Shown: piece by piece, positions 47,309-60,214 of the stretch | Layout of the letters: every line of letters starts with the position of its first letter | Numbering within the stretch: position 1 is the stretch's first letter | Assembly: GCA_029582155.1 (NCBI GenBank) | Contig: CM055894.1 | Span: 29,195,707-29,259,706, forward strand | Length of the DNA stretch: 64,000 bases | Direction of reading: 5' to 3' | Origin: Panopea generosa | Taxonomy: Eukaryota; Mollusca; Bivalvia; Adapedonta; Hiatellidae | Program-made: the position numbers and the translations under genes | The notes under the pieces: generated by a model | What the model was told of the DNA's origin: nothing | Database searches by the model: none | What the model saw: the letters and a program-made list of their open reading frames with translations, nothing else

Positions 47309-47875
47309 ATTATCTTCATATATAGCATAGAACAAGCACAATTTTCAGTAGATAGTTTATTCACCAATAAAAATAATTCCAGAAAATTGACATACTTACT
47401 CAAATCTACAAAAGAACAAGTAATCTCTGTCGGCACCATATATATATGACAACAGTCGTTGTTACCAAAACTACAAATATATAACACACTTTGAGACATA
47501 TTGAAACAAATTATAATTATATTTCAATATAACTGCGTTTGACAAATACGTCTGTGGAAATAGGACATCCTACCATTAATCTATAACATATTAGTTCTAC
47601 TTTTAACATTTATACTTTTATTATGCAGATGTAATATACACATGATTAGCTTCTGTAAATGTTAATGTTTGATAGGCAGCATTACTCATTATGCTTTCAT
47701 GCTCATATTTATTAAATAGAATTACATCGTTACATTTTAAATCTCAATATTGATTGTTTTTGTCATTTCACTCCGAACGTCAAACTGTTTTCACCTGTTA
47801 GGAAGTTCCGAATCAATCAATATTTGCATAAATGCATGATGTAGTTAAGTTTTGATAGCTCTTGGTTCATTTCAG
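47309..47875. other. Spacer or intron before the Ig exon
   Basis: No exon-like sequence recognised; ends in TTCATTTCAG, the acceptor of the next exon. It is probably intronic because the Ig exon starts in phase 1. Confidence 0.4.
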
Positions 47876-48172
47876 GTTCTCCGCGCTTGTCTGAAGGTAT
47901 TCGTACCAATATCACTAGTGCCCAACACGAGGCAGCAAGTGTTAGTGTGACTATTGTAGCTTATCCAGAGCCATCCATCTATGTATGGGCCAAGTTGACT
48001 GGATCTGCATGGACCAGTCTGACTTCTAACAGAAACGTGCAGATATCACCCCGCGGTCTACAGTCTAACTTCACCATTCTTGATGTAAAACAGACAGACT
48101 ATGGTCAGTATAGGTTGACAGTAACCAATACTGTCAGTGAGTTTCAACAACTCGTCTATATTACAGCACAAG
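47876..48172 (+). CDS. Receptor gene, exon encoding an Ig-like domain
   Basis: 297 bp, phase 1 at both ends (TTTCAG acceptor, GTAATA donor), the standard layout of extracellular domain exons. The product, about 98 residues, has the I-set skeleton: VSVTIVAYPEPSIYVWAK with the core Trp, FTILDVKQTDYGQYRLTVTN with the DxGxY tyrosine corner, and final beta strand QQLVYITAQ. Both disulphide cysteines are absent: the B strand has Val/Ile and the F strand has YRL in place of YxC. N-glycosylation sequons NIT and NFT are present. It is likely the membrane-proximal Ig domain of an adhesion- or immune-type receptor; earlier exons are not identified. Confidence 0.8.
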
Positions 48173-48800
48173 GTAATACTGGTTTTACGTTGATAAAATT
48201 AAGCATATTCAGGATGATTGTTGTCGTGGGCGTTTTTTTTAAAATACTTCATTGGGGTTATTTATAGCTGAATAAGTGCGCATTAAGCACGAAAACATTA
48301 TTTTATTTTATATTAAAGAATACATTATTTCATAGTTATGTTCGGAAGAATTCAACTTGATATTGGTCAAATTGTTCAGTAAAAGTTTAATTGTATAAAT
48401 TCAGACAACCAATGCCTCTTTACAAAAAATTAAAAGCCGAATATGACACCTGGAGTTCACACAAATATGACGTTATCGTTTGCGGCATGATTAATTCCGA
48501 CCTAATCGTACTTTCAACTGTTTTACCTTTCTTTTCTTGTTTAAATAGCATGGGTCTCAGCAGTTGCCCCATACCAACAATTCTATATACGATTATTCAA
48601 CACATACTGATAAGCTTTGTAAAACAATGATTGAATTATATACATAATCCATCAGACATTGATTATAACGAACCTGCTTAATATACCGCCTTACTAACTG
48701 TTCAGTTTGAAGAGATACTGCACATGCAACGACTATTTTTAATATATATTGATATTGCACTATCCTAAATCAAGGTATTTCTAAACATTTTTATTGACAG
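48173..48800 (+). other. Intron between Ig and FN3 exons
   Basis: 628 bp from GTAATA to TTATTGACAG. AT-rich; a 79-codon frame inside (48391-48630) has no family resemblance. Confidence 0.6.
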
Positions 48801-49091
48801 ACAAACCCGATGCATCGACAGATTTTAAACATATTCCAGAGTCTGTCTCTGAAACATCAGTTGTTATAAAATGGACTCCCGGGTTTGATGGCGGTCTCCA
48901 ACAAACGCTCTACGTATACTATAGACCAGTTTCTACAACAATGTGGACCATTGCAACTCCAACTTATGGATCAAAGTCAACGAACGCTACTTTGACAGGC
49001 CTAAATGCAGGGTCAACATATGAAGTCCAAGTTTATGCCATCAATGCTATCGGAAGTAGTTCTTCAGTGATCATTACATTTTCTACTCATG
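48801..49091 (+). CDS. Receptor gene, exon encoding a fibronectin type III domain
   Basis: 291 bp, phase 1 to phase 1 (acceptor GACAG, donor GTAAAT). About 97 residues with FN3 hallmarks: SVVIKWTPGFDGGLQQTLYV (W after strand B and the G-G turn), VYYRPVS, LTGLNAGSTYEVQVYAIN (strand E leucine and the YxVxVxAxN strand F), and a final GSSSSVIITFST. A sequon NAT is present. Ig followed by FN3 and a single membrane helix is the common plan of invertebrate cell-surface receptors of the Ig superfamily. Confidence 0.85.
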
Positions 49092-49428
49092 GTAAATTTT
49101 AAATCATTGAAGTATTACTTTAACCTGTGCCGCCATAATTCGCTATTTTACTTTAAATGCATGTTTATGCATACATACCTGATGGAGATGTTTTATTGTT
49201 CAGATGTAGGTAAGAGATATTTTAGCTCTACCTGTATACTGTATTATATGCATGTAATAGTAATGCTTATATTGCTATTAACGTTGGAAAGATCCGTTTT
49301 AAGCTTTAAGTTAACACGTTTCTGGAAATACTGTTACTTATATCATTAAGTTAATTTTATTTTATTTAGTGATTCATATTTAAGAGTGTTTAGTTCCACG
49401 CAAACGTAATGCACATTTATAATAACAG
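49092..49428 (+). other. Intron between FN3 and membrane exons
   Basis: 337 bp from GTAAAT to AATAACAG; no feature inside. Confidence 0.6.
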
Positions 49429-49578
49429 AGTCAACCAACCCGACAGAGAACGGATTGTCAGCCGGGGTTATTGGTGGAATTACAGGAAGTCTGGTTGCTG
49501 TTGTATTGGTTATACTGGCTGTCGTTCTTGTAAGGAGATACAAACTGAAGATTTATTGTGAATTTGAAAAGGACGATG
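49429..49578 (+). CDS. Receptor gene, transmembrane exon
   Basis: 150 bp, phase 1 to phase 1 (AACAG acceptor, GTATGT donor). The product has a short stalk STNPTENGLS, the membrane helix AGVIGGITGSLVAVVLVILA continuing VVLV, then the stop-transfer RRYK and the start of the tail KIYCEFEKDD. The helix has no charged residue and includes a GxxxG-type pair. It therefore does not look like a receptor that relies on a charged membrane adaptor, which fits a signalling motif in its own tail. Confidence 0.85.
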
Positions 49579-52126
49579 GTATGTTAACACAACCTATACA
49601 CCTTACACATGTTCTATTCAAGTGTTTACATAATTGGTTTTGGCTGCTGTTTTAAGGTAATTAAAGGAATAAATACAAAATATCCTGTCTTTATATAGGT
49701 GACTTTCACGTGTGTGTTAATATAACCTCACACCAAACGGTTTCTGACAGAAGTAGATGAAAACGTTGTCTGATAATGGAACCGCAGACATAGCCCTTAA
49801 ATAATAATAATTACCTTTAACAAAAGTCCTATTGTTTCAAAGAAGCACTTCACCTACTTTTTCTGGACATCTGTTTTTAGTTTTTTTTCTACAATGTTCT
49901 TTAATGTAATCACATATATGCAGTGGTGTTATACTTTTATAACTGGATAGGCAAAGTTTACAATTTTATGGAACAATTGAATAAATAATTATTTTGGTTC
50001 ATCATGTGTCTCAATATTACCTACATGTACAGCAATCCATGGTTATTCATAATTTATACAGTGTAATGGAAAACATTACGATTATTTGTCAATTCAACCA
50101 AAATACTGAATTGATTGTGTTTTCATTGCAACAATCAATCACTGTACATAAAAAGATGTGATTAATAGGAATTTAAGTGATTGTCTTCTCATATTTAATA
50201 AAGCAGCAGTGGTCGAATGATAGAGCGTCCGCCTCGCAGGCAGAAGGTCGTGGATTCGATCCCGGCCCTGTCTTACCAAGTATTTGAAAAATGATACTTG
50301 CAGATTCCCTGCTGCTTATTGTCAGCATTTATAGAGTAGCTGTAGGTCTTGTCGGCCTGGTGTCAGTATAATATGATTGGATAGAGTATCATACCATATG
50401 TCTTCCCCATGATACTCAAGTAGACACCGTCGCGATATGACTGAAAAATGTTAAAATCGATGCTAATCACCATACAACAACAACCACGGCCAACAACAAC
50501 CTCCCATATTGAATACAATATAATTACAACATGTCGGTTATCGACTCATTATATGTTTATTCCATGTATATGTTCATGTCTCATTATCATAACATTCATA
50601 TATTTTACTTTTCATGTGTTGACATATTTTTAGTTAATCAGACGGCCATGCTGCTATGCGGTAAGTTTGTATTTACTTTATCATTTAACTGTAGTATTGT
50701 AGTTGTAATAATACCTGGGAACCAGAAACTCGTGGCTTCTGTATTTGCCGATCAGAGTACTTTTCCAATATATTGCCTTATTGGGTAATGAAATACGTTT
50801 TAGCAGGGACGTTTTGCAAGTGAAAATGAAAAACATTTCTTAGTTTTAAAATGTCTATATGAACATACACACCCATAATGATGTTGCTCCAAATTAAACT
50901 ATTGTTGCCAATTTTAATAGCCATCCTTTCACTTAAGTCCCAATATAAAAAAACTATCTGATCTGCATTTGTCCGTCATATTTTCCTACGTCCGTCCGTC
51001 ATTTTCGTTTACTTACAAAAACTAATCTCATTAGCTTTGTTAAATGTTCCTGTTTTCAGGTTTGATCCCGTCTAACATGTTGACATTTGGCTTCATAATA
51101 AATTTCTTTAAAGAAGTTCAATTAAAAAATCCGAGCTTCATTGAAAAAAGATCTGAATTGTCTAGACATATCGATAGCCCTTTTTTTAAAAAAAAAAATA
51201 AATTTCCAAGACGTCGTCAGTGGTCTTGAAAGGTGTGAAAATGTGAATTGTCATTTTTTTCAGAATCCAATTTGTTTTGATAAGCTAGTAGTTATAGTTA
51301 ATTCGATGCTATGATATGTGATTACTGATTGATACATCAATTAAGAAAGATTTTTTACCTGTCAGCGCCTGCGGACATTTTGGGCAACTTGTTTTCTGTG
51401 CTCCCCGAATAAATACTCGTGAGCGTATCATTATATTTTCCGCTTCAGAACTTTTCTTTCCTGCATGTTTGTCCGAGGCATGACTTTAAATTGTAAATCA
51501 TTTAGAATTGTATAATTTTTTAAACGCCAAAGAGTCGTGTTTCAGCATATTAGTATAACTCTGCGGTTGCTCAAGGTTTAACTTAAGAATAACCTCCCAC
51601 ACATGACGGTAGCAAGATTCTCATGCTCAAGAAGCCGAGTAAATGTTGTTGTAAAAAAAATGCACAAAATGTCATATTATGTTGTGCATATGGAAAAATT
51701 GGAACATTTTAATGATTTATGCCAAGTTTGGATGACACTGGGAACTGCTTGATAAATCAATTACAGTTTAAAGATGCGTAGTGATACACTGCAACAAATG
51801 AGCAGAATTGTCAAAAATGAAGTGGTGCCATCAAACCATCGAAGTTGTGAAAAAAACACCTGGTCAACCCCATGCATTTTTCTGCATAATTGGACCAATA
51901 GAGGACTATCTATGGGAACAAGGCACTTTAAGAACGATTAATAATGTATCAAGTGTTACAGAAGTGCATGACTCTATGTGTAGAACAGCACAAAATTAAT
52001 TGTTGTGTGAGACGTTTAATCGTGCCTAATCTTGTGAGAAGCGACCGTTAATCATATTCTAAAGAGATCAATGATCGGAGGAATCGTTTTGTGGAAAACG
52101 ATAACAAATCATTTAGAAAACAAAGT
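49579..52126 (+). other. First part of the large intron before the satellite
   Basis: AT-rich, holding one SINE (50203-50480). A 27-bp segment 50635-50661 with AG and GTAAGT edges would keep phase 1 but encodes nothing recognisable. A frame after TTTTCAG at 51060 ends at TGA 51227-51229. Phase arithmetic requires one more exon (length 3n+1) between 49578 and 58952; I could not identify it. Confidence 0.5.
50203..50480 (+). mobile_element. tRNA-derived SINE (family A) in the receptor intron
   Basis: Head with A box GTGGTCGAATGATAGAGCG, the anticodon-like CCGCCTCGCAGG and B box GGATTCGATCCC. Body with GGTGTCAGTATAATATG and CATGATACTCAAG, and end TGCTAATCACC plus (AAC)n tail. The head is better preserved than in the copy at 15768. 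Confidence 0.8.
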
Positions 52127-52310
52127 TTAACCGTGTACAAAGGGAAAACTGATATCAACCAGAATTACCATATGGTAAGCATATACAAAGTATGTTGGAA
52201 ATAAAGTCTGATCGCGTGGTAATTGTTTACCACATTTTAAACAAATATATATACTGTTGAAAACAAGACAAATGATGGTGTAAACAAAATCTTCTCGTGT
52301 CGTAAGCGAA

Positions 52311-54715
52311 TACATACAGTATTAAATATAAAGAATGACAACGCCTACTTAAAACTGTTGAAAGCACAGACATAATGGTGAAAACAAGGTCAACTCCTGT
52401 CGTAAGCGAATACTTATAGTATTGAATATAAAGATTGATAACGACTTATTAATATTGTTGAAAGCACAGATAATCATGGTGTTAACAAGGTCTATTCGTG
52501 TCGTCAGCGAATACTAGTAGTATTGAACAAAAAGACATATCGACTACTTAATATTGCTGATGGCACAGCTTATCATGTTATTAACAAGGTCTACTCGTGT
52601 CGTAAGCGAATCCATATAGTATTAAAAATTAATACTGATAGCGACTACTTATCACATTGTAAACAAATATTGATACTGTTGAAAACATGACTTATCATGG
52701 TGTAAACAAGGTCTACTCGTGTCGTAAGCGAATACCAATAGTATTGAATATAAAAATTGATAGCGACTATTTAATACTGTTGAAAACACGACTAATCATG
52801 GTTTAAACAAGGTCTACTAGTGTCATCACCGAATACTAATAGTATTGAATATAAATATGATAACGATTATATAATATTGTGGAAAACACATCTAATCATT
52901 GTGTAAACATGCTCTACTGCTGTCGTAAGCTAATCTTAATAGTATTGAAAAATAAAGAGTGATAACGACTACTTAATATTGTTGAAATCATAGCTATTCA
53001 TTGTATAAACATGATCTACTCACGTCTCAAGCGAATACTTAAAGTATTAAAAATAAATATTGATAACGCATACTTAATACTTTTGAAAGCACAGCTAATC
53101 ATGTTGTAACAAGGTCTACTCGTGTCGTTAGCCAATACTTATAGTATTGGAAATAAAGACTGATATCGGCTACTTAATATTGTTGAAAGCAAATCTAATC
53201 ATGGTGTAAGAATGTCTATTCGTGTCGTTAGCGAATGATTATAGTCTTGGAAATTAAGACTGATATCGATTACTTAATGTTGTTGAAAGCACAGCTAATC
53301 ATGGTGTAACGAGGTCTAATCGTGTTGTAAGCGAATACTTATAGTATTGGAATAAGACGGATATCGACTAATTGATATTGTTAAAAGTACAGTTAAGCAT
53401 GATGTAAGAAGGTCTACTCGTTTGGTAAGCAAATACTTATAGTATTGGAAATAACGACTGATATATACTACTTATTTCTGTTGAAAGCACATCTAATCAT
53501 GGTGTAACAAGGTCTACTCGTGTCGTTAGCGAAAAATTATAGTATTTGAAATAACGACTGATATCGACTACTTAATACTCTTTAAAGCACATCTAATCAT
53601 AGCGTAACAAGGTCTATAAGTGTCGTTAGCGAAAACTAATAGTATTGAAAATAGGACTGATAGCGACTTCTTAATACTGTTGAAAACACGACTAAGCATT
53701 AAATAAACAAGGTCTACTCGTGTCGTAAGCGAAATAAATAATATTGAAAATAAAGACTGATAACGACTACTTAATATTGTTGAATGTACAGTTAATCATG
53801 GTGTAAACAAGGTCTATTAGTGTAGTAAGCGAATACTTATAGTATTGAATATAAAGACTGATAACGACCACTTAATAATGTTGAATGTACAGCTAATCAT
53901 GGTGTAAACAAGGTCTATTAGTGTAGTAAGCAAATACTTATAGTATTGAATATAAAGACTGATAACGACCACTTAATAATGTTGAATGTACAGCTAATCA
54001 TGGTGTAAACAAGTTCTATTAATGTAGTAAGCGAATACTTATAGTATTGGATATAAAGCCTGATAACGACCCCTTAATAATGTTGAAAACACAGCTAATA
54101 ATGATGTAAACAAGGTATTCTCGTGAAGTAAGTGAATTCTTATAGTATTGAAAATAAAGACTGCTCTTGTCTTCTCGTGTCGTTAGCGAAAAATTATAGA
54201 ATTGGAAATAACGACTGATATTAACTTCTTAATACTTTTGAAAGCACAACTAATCATGGTTTAACAAGGTCTATGCATGTCGTAAGCGAATACCTATAAT
54301 ATTGAATATAAAGACCGATAATGACCACTTAATAATGTTAAAAAACACAGCTAATCATGGTGTAAACAAGGTCTGCTCGTGTAGTAAGTGAATACTAATA
54401 GTATTGAACATAAAGACTGATATCGACTGCTTAATATTGTTAAAAGTACATCTTAAAGTGGTGTAAACAAGGTATACTCGTGTCGTCAGCGAATACTTAT
54501 AGTATTGAACATAAAGACTGATATCGACTGCTTAATATTGCTGATAGCACAGCTAATCATGTTGTTAACAAGGTATACTCATGTAGTAAGCGAATCCTTA
54601 TAGTATTAAATTAAAGACTGATAGCGACTACTTATCAAATTGTAAACAAATATTAATACTGTCGAAAGCACGACTTATCATGGTGTTAACAAGGTCTACT
54701 CGTGTCGTAAGCGAA
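52311..54715. repeat. Higher-order repeat unit A, 2405 bp
   Basis: About 24 monomers that recur in the same order and with the same private variants in the next 2405 bp, including a truncated monomer at TAAAGACTGCTCTTGTCTTC (54163). Confidence 0.9.
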
Positions 54716-57120
54716 TACATACAGTATTAAATATAAAGAATGATAACGCCTACTTAAAACTGTTGAAAGCACAGACATAATGGTGAAAACAAGGTCAACT
54801 CCTGTCGTAAGCGAATACTTATAGTATTGAATATAAAGATTGATAACGACTTATTAATATTGTTGAAAGCACAGATAATCATGGTGTAAACAAGGTCTAT
54901 TCGTGTCGTCAGCGAATACTAGTAGTATTGAACAAAAAGACATATCGACTACTTAATATTGCTGATGGCACAGCTTATCATGTTATTAACAAGGTCTACT
55001 CGTGTCGTAAGCGAATCCATATAGTATTAAAAATTAATACTGATAGCGACTACTTATCACATTGTAAACAAATATTGATACTGTTGAAAACATGACTTAT
55101 CATGGTGTAAACAAGGTCTACTCGTGTCGTAAGCGAATACCAATAGTATTGAATATAAAAATTGATAGCGACTATTTAATACTGTTGAAAACACGACTAA
55201 TCATGGTGTAAACAAGGTCTACTAGTGTCATCACCGAATACTAATAGTATTGAATATAAATATGATAACGATTACATAATATTGTGAAAAACACATCTAA
55301 TCATTGTGTAAACATGCTCTACTGCTGTCGTAAGCTAATCTTAATAGTATTGAAAACTAAAGAGTGATAACGACTACTTAATATTGTTGAAATCATAGCT
55401 ATTCATTGTATAAACATGATCTACTCGCGTCTCAAGCGAATACTTAAAGTATTGAAAATAAATATTGATAACACCTACTTAATACTTTTGAAAGCACAGC
55501 TAATCATGTTGTAACAAGGTCTACTCGTGTCGTTAGCCAATACTTATAGTATTGGAAATAAAGACTGATATCGGCTACTTAATATTGTTGAAAGCAAATC
55601 TAATCATAGTGTAAGAATGTCTATTCGTGTCGTTAGCGAATGATTATAGTCTTGGAAATTAAGACTGATATCGATTACTTAATGTTGTTGAAAGCACAGC
55701 TAATCATGGTGTAACGAGGTCTAATCGTGTTGTAACCGAATACTTATAGTATTGGAATAAGACGGATATCGACTAATTGATATTGTTGAAAGTACAGTTA
55801 AGCATGGTGTAAAAAGGTCTACTCGTTTGGTAAGCAAATACTTATAGTATTGGAAATAACGACTGATATATACTACTTATTTCTGTTGAAAGCACATCTA
55901 ATCATGGTGTAACAAGGTCTACTCGTGTCGTTAGCGAAAAATTATAGTATTTGAAATAACGACTGATATCGACTACTTAATACTCTTTAAAGCACATCTA
56001 ATCATAGTGTAACAAGGTCTATAAGTGTCGTTAGCGAAAACTAATAGTATTGAAAATAGGACTGATAGCGACTACTTAATACTGTTGAAAACACGACTAA
56101 GCATTAAATAAACAAGGTCTACTCGTGTCGTAAGCGAAATAAATAATATTGAAAATAAAGACTGATAACGACTACTTAATATTGTTGAATGTACATTTAA
56201 TCATGGTGTAAACAAGGTCTATTAGTGTAGTAAGCGAATACTTATAGTATTGAATATAAAGACTGATAACGACCACTTAATAATGTTGAATGTACAGCTA
56301 ATCATGGTGTAAACAAGGTCTATTAGTGTAGTAATCAAATACTTATAGTATTGAATATAAAGACTGATAAGGACCACTTAATAATGTTGAATGTACAGCT
56401 AATCATGGTGTAAACAAGTTCTATTAATGTAGTAAGCGAATACTTATAGTATTGGATATAAAGCCTGATAACGACCCCTTAATAATGTTGAAAACACAGC
56501 TAATAATGATGTAAACAAGGTATTCTCGTGAAGTAAGTGAATTCTTATAGTATTGAAAATAAAGACTGCTCTTGTCTTCTCGTGTCGTTAGCGAAAAATT
56601 ATAGAATTGGAAATAACGACTGATATTAACTTCTTAATACTTTTGAAAGCACAACTAATCATGGTTTAACAAGGTCTATACATGTCGTAAGCGAATACTT
56701 ATAATATTGAATATAAAGACCGATAGTGACCACTTAATAATGTTAAAAAACACAGCTAATCATGGTGTAAACAAGGTCTGCTCGTGTAGTAAGTGAATAC
56801 TAATAGTATTGAACATAAAGACTGATATCGACTGCTTAATATTGTTAAAAGTACATCTTAAAGTGGTGTAAACAAGGTATACTCGTGTCGTCAGCGAATA
56901 CTTATAGTATTGAACATAAAGACTGATATCGACTGCTTAATATTGCTGATAGCACAGCTAATCATGTTGTTAACAAGGTATACTCATGTAGTAAGCGAAT
57001 CCTTATAGTATTAAATTAAAGACTGATAGCGACTACTTATCAAATTGTAAACAAATATTAATACTGTCGAAAGCACGACTTATCATGGTGTAAACAAGGT
57101 CTACTCGTGTCGTTAGCGAA
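54716..57120. repeat. Higher-order repeat unit B, 2405 bp
   Basis: Second copy of unit A, directly adjoining it. In the parts compared by eye the two differ about once in 60-100 bases, so the duplication is much younger than the monomers. After 57120 the array continues with unrelated monomer variants. Confidence 0.9.
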
Positions 57121-58951
57121 TACCAATAGTATTGAATGTAAAGACTGGTAGCAACAACTTAATACTGTTGAAAACACGACTAGTCATGGTGTAAACAAGG
57201 TCTACTCATCTCATCAGCGAATACGTATAGTATTGAATATAAAGACTGATAACGATTACATAATATTGTTGAAAACACATCTAATCATTGTGTAAACAAG
57301 GTCTACTACTGTCGTAAGCGAATAATAATAGTATTGAATATAAAGACTGATAAACATTATGTAATATTGTTGTACACACATCTAATCATAATGTAGCAAG
57401 ATATACTGGTGCTGCAAGCGAATATGTACAGTATTGAAAATAAAGACTGACAACGCGTACAAAATACTGCTGAAAACATATCTAATCATGGTGTAAACAA
57501 GATCTACTCGAGTCGTAGGCGAATATTTATAGTATTGAAAATAAAGACTGGACTGATAACGACTACTTAATAATGTTGAAAACACAACTACATGTAACCC
57601 TGGTGTAACAAGGTCTACTCGTGTCGTAAGCGAATACTTATAGTATTGAATATAAAGACTGATAACGACTTCTTAATAATGTTGAAAACACAGCTAATAA
57701 TTGTGTAAACAAGGTCTATTCGTGTAGTAAGTGAATACTAATAGCATTGAAAAAAAAGACTGATGATAACGACTATTTAATATTGTTGAAAGCACCGATA
57801 ATCATGGTGTTAACCAAGTCTGCTCTTGCCATCAGCGAATACTAATGGTATTGAATATGAAGACTGACAACGACTTCTTAATACTGTTGAAAGTACATAT
57901 AATCATGGCGGAAACAAGTTCTACTATTGTTGTAAGTGAATACTAATAGTATTGAAAGTAAAGACTGATAACGACTACTTAATATTATTGAAAGCACCAA
58001 TAATCATGGTGCAAACAAGGTCTACTCTAAATACTTGTAATCAGCGAATACTAATGGTACTGAATACAAAGACTGACAACGACTACTTAATACTGTTAAA
58101 AGTACAGATAATCATGGCGGAAACAAGTTCTACTAGTGTTGTAAGTGAATACTAGTAGTATTGAAAGTAAAGACTGATAACGACTACTTAATATTGTTGA
58201 AAGCACCAATAATCATGGTGTAAACAAGGTCTACCCTTGTCATCAACGAATACTAATGGTATTGAATACAATAACTGACAACGACTACTTAATACTGTTG
58301 AAAACACAGCTTATCATAGTGAAAACAAGGTCTACTCGTGTCATAAGTATATACTAATAGTATTAAATATAAAGACTGATAGCTACTAATTAATACTGTT
58401 GACAACATAGCCAATCATGGAGTGAACAAGGTCTGCTCGTGTCATAAGGAAATACTAATAGTATTGAATATAAAGACTGATAACGACTACTTAATACTGT
58501 TGAAAACACAACTAATCATGGTTTAAACAAGGTTTAATCTTGTCGTAAGCGAGCACTAATAGTATTGAATATAACGACTGATAACGACTACATAATACTG
58601 TTGAAAGCACAGTTAATGATAGTGTAAACAGAGACTACTCGTGTCGTAAGCGAATACTAATATGATTGAAAATACACGACTAACCGTGTTGCAAGTGAGT
58701 ATAAACATGAATGAAACAAAGACTTTTAAAATATACTGTTGTATATGCATATTAATTGTGTTGGTAATACTGTGTGGTACATATAAGCCCATACTAAAAC
58801 AACGAAGAGTAAGCATGTGATAAGCGTATAATCATTATGTTTGAATAAAACCATTAGTAAGGTTAACAGAAATCTAGCATGTAAAGAAATGCTACACATT
58901 ATATAAATATTGACTATGCGATATATTTATTAATCATGTCCCACGTTTCAG

Positions 58952-58992
58952 TGACACTGGTAAAGACGAAACGGAACAAGATGCACAGACAG
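58952..58992 (+). CDS. Receptor gene, small cytoplasmic exon
   Basis: 41 bp between CACGTTTCAG and GTAAAA. In the frame required by the following exons it encodes DTGKDETEQDAQT, a hydrophilic acidic linker, with phase 2 in and phase 1 out. Phase 2 does not match the phase-1 end of the membrane exon, so an intermediate exon is expected. Confidence is limited by the small size. Confidence 0.55.
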
Positions 58993-59216
58993 GTAAAACA
59001 ATTCATATTATTTGAGATATTAAAAAATTAACTACGGATAAATGCATAGAATTGGACTGGTATTTATGTTTTAGCATTGTCACGTGATCAATGTTATATG
59101 ATAAACCGTATTTAAAAGATATTGTTTATGTATATGTATAATTTGCGTTTAGCTCATTTATTTTTGCATCACCTGATTTTTCTGTACTTTTAATTATAAT
59201 GATATATTTATTACAG
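58993..59216 (+). other. Intron between small tail exons
   Basis: 224 bp from GTAAAA to TTACAG; nothing inside. Confidence 0.5.
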
Positions 59217-59250
59217 AGTCAGTGTCTTACTACAATACAGTAGATGTAAC
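59217..59250 (+). CDS. Receptor gene, small tail exon with SYYNTV
   Basis: 34 bp between TTATTACAG and GTAAGT. Phase 1 in, phase 2 out. Encodes ESVSYYNTVDV plus two bases of the next Thr codon. SYYNTV fits the ITIM-type pattern SxYxxV, and the double tyrosine followed by Asn also gives a YxN (Grb2-type SH2) site. Confidence 0.65.
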
Positions 59251-60214
59251 GTAAGTATATGCATTTCACATTAAATTATTAGAAATACTGAGTTTAAAGT
59301 TATTTCTATTTTATTTCTGTTTAAATGAACAGCATTTTATTACCAGTAGCATGTGTTAATGAACATTTTAAAGCGATTTTATTTGACAGAGACACGCCTT
59401 TTTTGGGAATGAATAATGATGTTTGCATATTCATATTCATAATCTGCTACTTTCAAACATATTGTGTTCTTCAATATACATATATGATTGTTCTTTCTAT
59501 GTTTATAACTTTAATATAATGTACACGTCATTTATAATTGATATACTTTGAGCTAATGGGAAATATTTTACATTAATATTAACTAAATATGAAACTTGAA
59601 ATTCCGTTAGACTTAAAAAGTAGGCTTTTCTTATGTTGTCTGATCTTCAAAGCATAAAATAAAATAAATAAATCTTATAACAATGGTACCTAACAAAAGA
59701 GAAATGAATTATTTTATCCTCTTGACCGTCGATGTACACCTTAGACTAATACACAAAAATGTGTTTAAATCATAATTCCAATAATAAATAGCTCTTTAGT
59801 AAATATAGATACACAAACAAGTTTTTATCTAAATATTAAAAATATTTATTTTGTTCAGAGGTCACGCCGCAGTGTTATATATATTTCTACTTGGATTCAC
59901 ACATTAAATCTACATATGATGATACAATACCATGTATACATTAGAACTTTTGTACATGTATACTCATCTATATATAACGTCAATCTATATTTGCTATCAG
60001 TATCATATTTTGTAATAAAAGTAACAATTGAGACTGCGGTGTGCCTGTTTAATATTAATATAAACATAACTATATACACAATATAGGTACGGTTTGTTGA
60101 AGGGTGGCCCACCCCGACCATTGCAAACCCATTACGGGTCAAATATATGGATTATTATTAAGAGATTGAACACTTAAAATTTTTTTTTAAATATACTTTT
60201 CGTTATCTTCCCAG
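59251..60214 (+). other. Intron between tail exons
   Basis: 964 bp from GTAAGT to TTCCCAG. AT-rich, without recognised elements; ORFs inside have no family resemblance. Confidence 0.5.

Larger units (their letters stand above)
52127..58700. repeat. ~6.6-kb satellite array of ~101-bp monomers in the receptor intron
   Basis: About 65 tandem monomers of roughly 101 bp. The consensus words are AAGGTCTACTCGTGTCGTAA, GCGAATACTTATAGTATTGA, TAAAGACTGATAACGACTAC, TTAATATTGTTGAAAGCAC and AGCTAATCATGGTGTAAAC. Every monomer carries the inverted repeat AATACT-NNN-AGTATT. Degenerate monomers trail off to about 58870. It has no coding capacity; short ORFs on both strands are chance. Copies differ by 5-20 percent except within the two higher-order units. 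Confidence 0.95.

Noticed and set aside
50635-50661. 27-bp segment with AG...GTAAGT borders as the missing receptor exon
   Set aside because: It keeps phase 1, but a phase change is needed, and the encoded peptide is uninformative.
52127-58700. CRISPR-like array
   Set aside because: Units are contiguous 101-bp monomers without short repeat/unique spacer alternation, in a eukaryotic intron.
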